A model generated the notes under the pieces. The model was not told where the DNA came from and searched no databases. It was given only the letters and a program-made list of their open reading frames with translations. From contig NC_017075.1 of the NCBI RefSeq assembly GCF_000284255.1, positions 3,286,001-3,350,000 on the forward strand: 64,000 nt of DNA. The letters run 5' to 3'. Numbering within the stretch: the stretch's first letter is position 1; each line of letters opens with the position of its first letter. Shown here piece by piece: positions 13,534 to 21,800 of the stretch. The position numbers were made by a program, and so were the translations under genes. Source of the stretch: Rubrivivax gelatinosus IL144. GTDB lineage: Bacteria > Pseudomonadota > Gammaproteobacteria > Burkholderiales > Burkholderiaceae_C.

Positions 13534-14382
13534 TTACCCTGCGGCCGGCGGCGGCGTGAAGACCTCGGCCAGGAAGGCGTCGACGGCCTCGGTGGGCTGG
13601 CCGCCCTGCCCCAGGCGTTCGTTGAGCTCGGCGTGGGTCAGCGGCAGCGGCAGCGCCCGCGCGCGGCCGCCGCGCTCGACCAGCCGGGCGGCGAAACGTT
13701 CGGACTGGCGCACCGAATCCTCGCGCAGCGACGAGCACGGCAGCAGCACCGGCGGCGGCGCCGCGAGCGTCGCCGCGCGGTGCCAGGGCGAGGCTGCTTC
13801 CCAGCCTTCGCGCGTGTCGCCGAAGGCCCGGTCGTGCAGCGGCAGATGCGCGCCCTGCATCACCTCGACGACGTCCAGCGCCGCGCTGTCGACCAGCACC
13901 GCGGCCGCCGGCGGCTTGCAACCGGCGGCCGCGGCCAGCGCCGTGTCGGCCAGCACCAGCGCCGCCAGGTGCGCGCCGGTCGAGTGGCCGAGCACGACGA
14001 TGCACGCGGGGTCGCCGCCCCAGCCGGCGCATTCGCGCTGAACGAAGGCCAGCGCACGCGCGACGTCGGCCGCCTGCTCGCGCGGGCCGGCCCAGGGCAG
14101 GCGCCGGTAGTTCAGCGCGACGACGATCCAGCCCTTGGGCCCCCAGTGCGCCAGCTTGTGACCGACGACCTGCGGCTGCTGCTTGTCGCCGGTGACCCAG
14201 GCACCGCCGTGCACGACGACGAGCAGCGGCGCGCGCTGCGCCTTGGCCGGGCGGTAGACGTCCAGGCGCTGCGCCGGCCAGCGGCCGTAGGCCAGGTCGG
14301 CCTCGAGCACGGTGCCCGGCGGCGGCGGCGGGAACTCGGCGCTGTCGCGCCGCCGCAGCCAGCCGCCGGTGTCGGGGCTCAC
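13534..14382 (-). CDS. Alpha/beta hydrolase (esterase/lipase, HSL/kynurenine-formamidase type), last gene of the synthase operon
   Basis: This 282-residue protein is a predicted cytoplasmic serine hydrolase. The oxyanion-hole motif HGGAWVTGDK is near residue 62, the nucleophile elbow GHSTGAHLAAL near residue 137, and a C-terminal His in LTHAELNE near 247 completes the triad. The DVYRP and NYRRLPWAG features match the BD-FAE/hormone-sensitive-lipase-like group. The GTG start at 14382 overlaps the upstream stop codon (GTGA), so translation is coupled. As the seventh gene of the operon it could release or hydrolyse the acyl product of the synthases, but this is inferred from position only. No signal peptide is seen. 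Confidence 0.82.
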   Translation of the reverse strand: MSPDTGGWLRRRDSAEFPPPPPGTVLEADLAYGRWPAQRLDVYRPAKAQRAPLLVVVHGGAWVTGDKQQPQVVGHKLAHWGPKGWIVVALNYRRLPWAGPREQAADVARALAFVQRECAGWGGDPACIVVLGHSTGAHLAALVLADTALAAAAGCKPPAAAVLVDSAALDVVEVMQGAHLPLHDRAFGDTREGWEAASPWHRAATLAAPPPVLLPCSSLREDSVRQSERFAARLVERGGRARALPLPLTHAELNERLGQGGQPTEAVDAFLAEVFTPPPAAG

Positions 14383-15842
14383 GGCTTCAGGGCCTCGTTG
14401 GCGGCGAAATGGATCTCGCAGCCGCCGCGCGGGTTGGGCACGTAGCGGTCGCCACCCAGCGGCATGATCTTCGGCCCGAAGGGGTTGGCGGTGCCGCAGA
14501 ACAGCCCGTACGGCGAGGACACCAGCGTGCGCAGGCCCATGTTGAACGGGTTGTCGAAGCCGTTGTTCGTCACCGGCACCCAGTTCTCGCCGTCGAAGCT
14601 GCGGTACAGGTCGAAGCCCGAGTGGTGGTCGAGGATGGCCTGCGCGCCGACGTGGTTGATGACGTTGGCGAAGGCCTCGGGCCAGCGGCTGCGGTTGGCG
14701 TAGCCGACCAGCGTGCTCCACTCGAAGGTGCTGAGGTAGAGCCAGCCGTCGTGCTCCACCATGCGCCAGAAGTAGCCGTTGAAGAAGTTGTTGAAGCCGG
14801 GCATGTAGCCCGACAGCGGGATCTTGTAGCCGTCGGGCGTGTCGCGTTCGTCGCCGACCAGCAGGTCCCAGGAGCCGTCGGGCCAGACCCGCACCAGTTC
14901 CGGCGGCGCCGGGCCGACCTTGTTGGCGGTGTCGATGCCGCCGCCCTGGATGCCGCTGCCGATGTAGAGCGCGCCCTTGAACGGCAGCATCGACAAGGTG
15001 CACTGGTTGAGCTTACCGCGGCCGGCGCCGCGCTCGATCACCTTCTCCCAGACGTAGGGCTTGTCGCCTTCGCAGGTGCTGCGCCAGACCTGGTAGCCCT
15101 CGAGGTTGAAGGTGCCGACGTAGAGATGCTCGCCGAAGCCGCACATCTCGAAAATCGTCTTGTTGCCCGGGTCGCCGAAGCCGAAGTCGCTGACCGGCTC
15201 CCAGCCGCCGTGCGAGGGGTCGGCGCTCTCGTAGACGACCGAGTGCGCGGAGATGTTCGGATTGCCGCCGCGCGAGCCCGCCGGCGTCGTGAACAGCCGC
15301 CCCTTGAACTCGGTGACGGTGCGGATCGTCGTCACCGGCAGGCCGGTGAGGCCGGGTTCGCAGGTCGGCACGAAGTTGCGGCCGTCTTCCGAGCGCAGCA
15401 GGTGCGGCCCCGGCCCGCGCGCCGGCGACCAGGTGCTGACGAACAGCGCCGGCGGCTCGACGCCGCGGCCCGAGTAGACGAGCATGCCGCGCAGCCCCAG
15501 CTCGCGCGGGATCGGCTTGCCGTGGCTGCCGATGATCGTCGGCGACTTGAACACGCGCTCCCACTCGTCGGTGAGCGGGTCGTAGCGCCAGATCTCGGCG
15601 TGCATGTCCAGGTCGAACGGGTTCTCCGGGCACTCGACCGGCCAGACGTCCATCGCGATCGGCAGCCGCGCCTTCATGAACGGGAAGTTGCCGCGTGTCG
15701 TGCCGACGTAGAGATGGCCGTTGAACCAGGCCATCGAGTGCGCGTAGGCGTTGTTGCCGTCGCCGAAACCGCCGCGAGCGACGCAGCGGAAGTCGCGCCG
15801 GTTGAGCCCGGGCCAGATCCCGAGCCGGTTGGCTTGAACCAT
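14379..15842 (-). CDS. Propeller-like protein of unknown function in the synthase operon
   Basis: This 487-residue protein is not assigned to a named family. It has no signal peptide. Its repeats resemble kelch or sialidase-type propeller blades: HSMAWFNGHLYVGTTRGN, GFGEHLYVGTFNLEGYQVWR, MLPFKGALYIGSGIQGGG and HDGWLYLSTFEWSTLVG. Each has a strand ending in LYVGT or similar and then an aromatic or Trp residue. Several H, D and N residues are conserved between blades, but no catalytic signature is recognised. Start and stop codons overlap those of both neighbours (TGATG before, GTGA after), showing tight translational coupling. It may be a scaffold or a product-modifying enzyme for the lipid made by the synthases. 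Confidence 0.7.
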   Translation of the reverse strand: MVQANRLGIWPGLNRRDFRCVARGGFGDGNNAYAHSMAWFNGHLYVGTTRGNFPFMKARLPIAMDVWPVECPENPFDLDMHAEIWRYDPLTDEWERVFKSPTIIGSHGKPIPRELGLRGMLVYSGRGVEPPALFVSTWSPARGPGPHLLRSEDGRNFVPTCEPGLTGLPVTTIRTVTEFKGRLFTTPAGSRGGNPNISAHSVVYESADPSHGGWEPVSDFGFGDPGNKTIFEMCGFGEHLYVGTFNLEGYQVWRSTCEGDKPYVWEKVIERGAGRGKLNQCTLSMLPFKGALYIGSGIQGGGIDTANKVGPAPPELVRVWPDGSWDLLVGDERDTPDGYKIPLSGYMPGFNNFFNGYFWRMVEHDGWLYLSTFEWSTLVGYANRSRWPEAFANVINHVGAQAILDHHSGFDLYRSFDGENWVPVTNNGFDNPFNMGLRTLVSSPYGLFCGTANPFGPKIMPLGGDRYVPNPRGGCEIHFAANEALKP

Positions 15843-16909
15843 CAGACCGTCACCGCCATGTCCGAGATGTAGCGTGCGAGCGCCTCGTGCGCCTCGTCGG
15901 GCGTCGCATACGGGCCGACGTGGCCGCGCTCGCGGGTGCTGAAGTGCCAGGCGCCGTCGATCTTGAAGACGCGGTCGCTGCGGAAGTGCCGGCGCTGTTC
16001 CTCGCCCGAGCGCACGATGGGCCGGCGCGCGTAGTCGCCGCGCCAGAAGCGTTCGCACTCGTGCATCACGTCGTCGGGGCGCGAAACGGGGAAGAAGTGG
16101 CCGGCGTCGCGCACGCGGCGGAACTCGCCGTGCGGCCAGACGTCGAGCAGGTCGCCGCCGGTCAGCCGCGCCTGCGAATGGTCGCCGTAGAGCGCGAGGA
16201 TCGGGAACAGCAGCCGGCGCAGCGCGTCCAGCGCCAGGCCGTCGTCGCCCATCAGCTCGGTGCCGGCAGTGGTCTCGTCCATCAGCTTGACCCACTGCGA
16301 CGCACTGCGTTTGCCGTGGCGGCCGAGGATCGGGCCGACGAGCTTCATCAGGTCCTCGCCGACGTGCTCGTGGCGCAGCTGCAGGTGCGCGACCTCGGTC
16401 AGCAACCGGCAGCCGAAGTACGGATCGTGCGTGTCCAGCGCCAGGCCGTGGCGGTCGAGCACCGACTGCACGTAGGCGCGCCGGCCCCATTCGCGCGGCG
16501 TCGCATGGCGGCGCGCGGCCGAGATGTGGCTGTCGCAGAGCACCAGGCTGGCCACGCGCGACGGCTCCAGGCAGGCGGCGTTGAGCACTACGACGCCGCC
16601 GAAGCTGTGCGCCACCAGGTGCGCGCGGCGGATGCCCAGCGCGTCCATCAGGCCGAGCAGATCCTGACCCAGCCCCTGCGGCGTGTAGCCGTCGGCGCTG
16701 AGCTCCGAGCGGCCGTGGCCGCGCAGGTCGAAGAGCGTGACGCGAAAGCGCTTGGCGAAGGCCTGCGCATAAGGCAGGTACCAGAACGCCATGTTCGCCG
16801 CGAGGCCGTGGACCATGATCAGGTCCTCGCGCGGCCCGCCGTGATGGTGGTGCGGCTCGTCGACCTGAAGGTAGTTCAGGCGCGCGCCACGCACCAGCGC
16901 GAACGGCAT
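15842..16909 (-). CDS. Alpha/beta hydrolase with extra C-terminal domain (DUF6316-like)
   Basis: This 355-residue protein has residues 1-275 as a classical alpha/beta hydrolase: the oxyanion segment LIMVHGLAANMAFWYLP, the strand FDLRGHGRSELS, the nucleophile elbow VAHSFGGVVVLNAA (S near 102), an acid in LALYGDHSQ and a His in VRDAGHFFPVS. Residues about 305-350 (FKIDGAWHFSTRERGHVGPY) form a small added domain resembling DUF6316, a short beta-rich module. The likely function is a thioesterase or lipase acting on the synthase product; it could off-load chains, since neither synthase has a thioesterase domain. It begins two bases after the stop of the AlkP-type gene and overlaps the next gene by one base. 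Confidence 0.82.
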   Translation of the reverse strand: MPFALVRGARLNYLQVDEPHHHHGGPREDLIMVHGLAANMAFWYLPYAQAFAKRFRVTLFDLRGHGRSELSADGYTPQGLGQDLLGLMDALGIRRAHLVAHSFGGVVVLNAACLEPSRVASLVLCDSHISAARRHATPREWGRRAYVQSVLDRHGLALDTHDPYFGCRLLTEVAHLQLRHEHVGEDLMKLVGPILGRHGKRSASQWVKLMDETTAGTELMGDDGLALDALRRLLFPILALYGDHSQARLTGGDLLDVWPHGEFRRVRDAGHFFPVSRPDDVMHECERFWRGDYARRPIVRSGEEQRRHFRSDRVFKIDGAWHFSTRERGHVGPYATPDEAHEALARYISDMAVTV

Positions 16910-16911
16910 GC

Positions 16912-18507
16912 CTACTCCATGTAGCCCAGCAGCTGCAGCTGGGCCATGATCTGCGCCTTCTCGTCGTCGGCCATCGCGTCGCCGTCGCCGCCCTTGGCGC
17001 CGGTGGTCGGCGCGCCGATGACGACCGGCTGCGCCTCCTTGTGCGCCGCGGTGAACATCGCCTCGGGCACCTGGCCCTCGAAGTCGCTGGGCACCGGCAG
17101 GCCCAGGCTGTAGAGCAGCGTCGCGCCGACGTCCATGATGCGGCGGCGACCGATCTGCTTGCCTTCGGCGATGCCGGGGCCGCAGGCGATGAAGACGCCG
17201 TCCGGATGGTGCGTGCCGGCGGGCTCGGGGCGCTTCTCGACGACCGGCAGCTTGTTCTTGATCGAGACGAAGCCGAAGTCGCGCAGCACCAGCTGCAGGT
17301 CGGGCGCGTCGCCCATCGCCGAGCCGGGGAAGACGTCTTCGCGCTTGTGGATCTCGGTGACGATGCGCTCGCCGGTCTCCGGGTCGCGGAAGTCTTCGAG
17401 GTCGCGGATCAGGCGTTCGCGCGTGGTTTCGTACTCGGCCAGCGGGATGCCCGGCTGGCCCGGTTCACGCGCGACGCGGATGTTGATGCCGTTGCTCGAC
17501 GGCGTGCGGCAGTAGGCCACCGTCTTGCTCCAGTCGAGGTAGGCGAACATGCTGTCCTCGCGGCGGCGGCCTTCCTCGGTGTCGGGCACCGGCTTCCACG
17601 CCAGCCAGCCCTTCTCGCCGAGGTAGGTGTTGATGCGCACGACCTCGGTCGTCGCGGTGAAGCCGTGGTCCGAGGCCATGAAGACCTGCACCTCGGGGCC
17701 GGCGGCGGTCACCAGGGCCTCGATGAAGCTGTCGAGCTGGCGGAAGTAGTCCAGGCACAGCGAGCGCATGCGGCGGTGGTACTCGCCGTCCTCAGGGCTC
17801 TGAAGCGCCGGGTCGAGGTACTGCCAGGCTTGGTGCTGCAGCTTGTCGACGCCGTCGAACATCACCGCCATCAGGTCGGGCGCTTCCTCGCGCATCAGGA
17901 ACTCGGCGATGCGGAACCACTGCTTCTCGCGCGGCAGGTGGTAGCGCACCCAGTTCTCGCGGTCGTGGTCCGACAGGCTTTCCATCGCCTGCTTTTCCTG
18001 CTCGAAGTCCCAGGCGAGTTCCTGCGCGCTGAACTCGGGAATCGCCTTCAGGCGGTCGTACAGGTCGGCCGGCGTCGTGTTGCGGCGCAGGTGGCGCCAG
18101 GGCACGAAACCCGGGACCATGAAGCCGTTCAGGTCCTTCGGCGGCGGCGCGGTGAACGGGAAGTTCAGCGCCGCGACCTTCTTGCCCTGGCGGCTGGCGA
18201 TCGACCAGATCGTCTCGACGCGGCAGTCGCGCGAGTCGTAGAGCGTGAAGAACACGTCTTCGCCACGCTCCTCGGCGCGGATGAAGTCGAAGACGCCGTG
18301 GTGGCCAGGGCTGCGCCCGGTCATCAGCGACACCCAGGCCGGCGGTGTCAGCGGGTTGGGCGTCGAACGCAGCTTGGAGCGCGTGCCGCGCTTGAACAGG
18401 CTGCCCAGGAAAGGCATCACCGGCGCGCCGTCGGCGGCCGAGGTGAGCTGGTCGAGGACGGTGAAGGTGGCCCCGTCCATCCCGATGAAAAGCGTCTTGA
18501 CGGTCAC
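16912..18507 (-). CDS. AlkP-superfamily phosphodiesterase / nucleotide pyrophosphatase-like protein
   Basis: This 531-residue protein belongs to the type I phosphodiesterase/nucleotide pyrophosphatase branch of the alkaline phosphatase superfamily. The first metal Asp is D11 in FIGMDGATF, the nucleophile Thr is T54 in NPLTPPAWVSLMTG, and further metal ligands are in VMFDGVDKLQHQAW, MASDHGF and GTHHPDGVF. No signal peptide is visible, so it should act in the cytoplasm or at the inner face of the membrane. It could remove or transfer a phosphate-containing head group, but its substrate is unknown. The GTG start overlaps the stop of the ACP gene (GTGA). AlkP members of this kind recur beside stand-alone ACPs and lipid synthases, which supports a role in finishing the lipid. 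Confidence 0.85.
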   Translation of the reverse strand: MTVKTLFIGMDGATFTVLDQLTSAADGAPVMPFLGSLFKRGTRSKLRSTPNPLTPPAWVSLMTGRSPGHHGVFDFIRAEERGEDVFFTLYDSRDCRVETIWSIASRQGKKVAALNFPFTAPPPKDLNGFMVPGFVPWRHLRRNTTPADLYDRLKAIPEFSAQELAWDFEQEKQAMESLSDHDRENWVRYHLPREKQWFRIAEFLMREEAPDLMAVMFDGVDKLQHQAWQYLDPALQSPEDGEYHRRMRSLCLDYFRQLDSFIEALVTAAGPEVQVFMASDHGFTATTEVVRINTYLGEKGWLAWKPVPDTEEGRRREDSMFAYLDWSKTVAYCRTPSSNGINIRVAREPGQPGIPLAEYETTRERLIRDLEDFRDPETGERIVTEIHKREDVFPGSAMGDAPDLQLVLRDFGFVSIKNKLPVVEKRPEPAGTHHPDGVFIACGPGIAEGKQIGRRRIMDVGATLLYSLGLPVPSDFEGQVPEAMFTAAHKEAQPVVIGAPTTGAKGGDGDAMADDEKAQIMAQLQLLGYME

Positions 18508-18809
18508 GTCGCGGTTCCCCCGCCTGCGGCGATACGGGTTTCGATGAAGGCGGCGATCTGGCTCACGGACAAATCGCCGACATAACTGCCGTCGCGCATC
18601 AGGAGATTCTGGAAACCCAGTTTGCGGGAATAGGCTTCCTCGAGCGCGACGCAGAGCTGAATAATATCCACGGAGGCGAACTCGAGATTCGCCACGAGTT
18701 GCGTCGAGGGACCGACGCCGCCGTCGAGTTCGAGCCCCCAGTCCTGGATCAGATCCTCGATCACCGCGATCACGGTAGCTTCTGCGGTGGCCTTCAGCAG
18801 ACTGCTCAT
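18504..18809 (-). CDS. Stand-alone acyl carrier protein with atypical attachment motif
   Basis: This 101-residue helical protein has the size and pattern of an acyl carrier protein. The expected phosphopantetheine serine is S46 in LEFASVDIIQL, where the usual Asp before Ser is replaced by Ala; the downstream V-D-I-I-Q-L matches helix II of ACPs. The C-terminal part, GDLSVSQIAAFIETRI, resembles ACP helix IV. It starts four bases after the KS-AT-DH-PPT synthase gene, which lacks its own ACP domain, and overlaps the AlkP-type gene. It may serve that synthase, be loaded by the fused phosphopantetheinyl transferase, or carry the finished chain to the hydrolases. Confidence 0.8.
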   Translation of the reverse strand: MSSLLKATAEATVIAVIEDLIQDWGLELDGGVGPSTQLVANLEFASVDIIQLCVALEEAYSRKLGFQNLLMRDGSYVGDLSVSQIAAFIETRIAAGGGTAT

Positions 18810-18813
18810 GGGC

Positions 18814-21800
18814 TTATCCTGATACCTTTTCTTGATATTCGGCGAGAGCGATCACCGAATCCCCAACACGTCCAAGCAAAACCGGGACCATGATATCACC
18901 GGCCTTGACCCAAGCCCGGTCCGCGCCCCCCGATTCGAATGCCACGGCGAACGCCTCGGGCGCCCCTTGCAGGCCGCTTCCGAGAAATTTTGCCGCCGCC
19001 TCCTTGGCGCACCAGACGCGCAGCAGCGCATCGTCGCGCGCGGCGGCCGGCTGAGCCGCCAGCCAGGCGCGCTCGGCCGGCGTGAACGCGGCTGCGAGCA
19101 GCTCGGGGCGCTGCACGCGGCCGATCTCCTCGGCGTCGACGCCGACCGGCGCACCATCGTCGCGCAGCGCTGCGACATTCCAGCGCGCACCGTGCGTCAG
19201 CGACACCGCGGGCGCCGGCGCCAGGCTCTGCGTCCACCAGCCGTCGACATAAGGCGCGCCGCGTTCGTCATGGCCGATGACGACGTCCGACGGATAGACG
19301 AGCTGGCCGGTGCTTTCGTGCAGCCAGTGGCGCACCAGCTCCTTCAGCGCCAGACGGCCGTGCAGCCACTGGCGCCGCTGGCGAAGGTTGTCGGGCAGCG
19401 CGCGCCAGGCCTCGCGTTCCTCCCAGGCCAGCGTGGCGTGCGCCAGCATGCGCAGGAAGATCGCGTTCGACTGGGCGCAGAAGGCCTCGGGCAGGCTTTC
19501 CAGCTGCCACAGCCGCGCGTCGCCCAGCGGCGCCAGCGGCGCGCCGAGCCAGCCGCCCAGCGGGTCGCGGCGCACTTGGTAGAAGCGGTGCGGCACGTGG
19601 AAGAAGACGTTGACCAGGCCATCGACCCGCACCAGCGGCCGGCCGTCGGCGCCGCAGGCCTCGAACTGCCAGCGCCGCGCGGCGGCGATGTCGGCCGCCT
19701 GCGCCGGGTCCAGCGCCTGCTGGCGGCCGCGCAGCACGAGGCCGGCCTCGGCCGCCGGCTGCGGCGCCAGAAGCTCGATGCGCTCGATCGTCGACGGGAA
19801 GCAGTTGAAGTCGGTGCCGACGTGCTCGGCCACCCAGCAGGCGGCGAGCTGGCCCATCGCGTCCATCAGCACCGGGTTCAGCACCATCGAGGGCGTGCTC
19901 TCGCCGTCGAAGAAGCCGGCCAGGCTGCAGTCGCTCAGTTCGCAGTCGATGCCGCTCTCGTCCCAGCCGCGCACGTGCGCCAGGCTCTGGAAGATCGGCC
20001 CGTGGAACATGCCGACGTCGTAGATCGCCTGGCCGTCCCAGCGTGCGGCGCGCGGCGCGGCCAGCGCCGGCAGCGGCGCCAGGCGCGCGGTATCGGCGAG
20101 CCGGAACAGCGCCGTCACCGCCGGCGCGCCGGCCTGCGACAGCGTCGCGCGCCAGAGCCCGGCCTCGCCGGCCACCGGCTCGGCGACGACGTCCAGCGTC
20201 AGCGCCTCGTCGTCGAGCGCGATCCAGTCGAAGGCGCGCACCTGCTCGATGCTGGCGAAGTCGGCCGTGCCGGCCAGCGCCGCGGCGGCCTCGGCGAGGA
20301 TCTCCAGGCTGGCCATCAGCGGCACGCAGGCCAGGCCGAAGAGCTCGGGGTCGGTGTCCGAACCGCGGCCGGACAGCACGTGGTCGCGCAGGAAGGCGTC
20401 GCGGTGCACCGCGAGGTGGCAGCGCGCGACCAGGCGCTCGGGCGAAGCCTCGACCAGTTCGTCGAGGAACGGCGCCCAGGCCAGCGGATCCTCGGCTTGC
20501 GGCGCCGGCTCGCCGGCTCCGGGCTGCCAGGCTTCGAGCAGCGACTGCTGCTGCGCCAGGAAGGCGCGCATCGTCGCGAAGTAGTCGGCCATCACCGCGG
20601 CGCGCGCGGCGGCGTCGCCGTCGGCGAGCGCTTCGGCCTCCGCCGGCTCCGGCATCGCGGGGCCCGCGGCCGGCGACGCCACCGGGACCTTCACCTCGAC
20701 CACCGGCGCGCCGGCGGCACCGATGCGCTGCAGCAGCGCGCGGTCGGCGTCGCTCAGGCGCAGCACCGGCATCGTGTTGTCGAGCATCGGCCGCTCGCGC
20801 TGCACCGGCGCCGGTGCCGTCAGGTCGACGACGGCGACGCGGCGGCGCGCGTACAGCGCCTGCAGCGACATCGGCCGGCCGTGCACCCAGAGCTGGGCCA
20901 GCGTCGCCAGCAGCTGCTCCAGGCCGTGCTTGCGGCGCTGGTTGGAGGCCAGCGCCAGGTGCGGCTGGTCGGCCAGGATGTCGTCGACGAAAGCCGTCAG
21001 GTTGCCCGAGGGGCCGACCTCGACGAAGGCGCGTACGCCGTCGGCGACCATGGCCTGCACCGTCTCGCGGAAACGCACGGTCTGCGACCACTGCGCCCCG
21101 GCCAGCTTGCGCACCGCCGCCGGCGACGCCGGGAACAGCCCGGCCGACGCGCAGGAGTACAGCGGCACCCGCGGCGCGCCCAGCTTGATCGCCTTGTAGT
21201 GCTCGGCGAAGGCCGCGCTCATCGCGCCGAAGGACGGCGTGTGATAGCCGCGGTCGAAAGGCAGCGGCATGCAGATCGCGCCGATCGCGGTGAGCCGCGC
21301 CTGCACGGTGTCGATCGCCTCGCGCGTGCCGTAGAGCACGAGCTGGTTGGCGCAGTTGTCCATCGCGACGTCGATCGCCAGCCCGGTGGCGGCCACCGTC
21401 TCGTGCACCATCGCCGAGGGCAGCGCACCGACGGCCAGCAGCGCGCCGGTCGGGATCTTCCCTTCGGCCAGCACCTGGGCGTAGACGGCGTTCAGGTCGC
21501 GGATGAAGTCGGCCAGGCGGGCACGGTCCTCGGTGGGCAGCGCGCCGCTGGCGGCCAGCGCCGACGACTCGCCCGAGCTGTGGCCCAGCATCACGTCGGG
21601 CTCGACGCCCAGCGCACGCAGCAGCGAGTACATCGCCTGGCCGCCGATCATCACCGCCTCGCTGCCGACGTCCATGTCGTGCAGCCGCGCCTCGAGCTGC
21701 TTGCGGCGCTCGGGCGTCAGTTCGGTGGCTGGCGGGTAGACGATGTCGGTGCGCGTGTCGCCCGGCACGTCGTCGTACAGGCCGCGCCAGAGGTCCAGCC

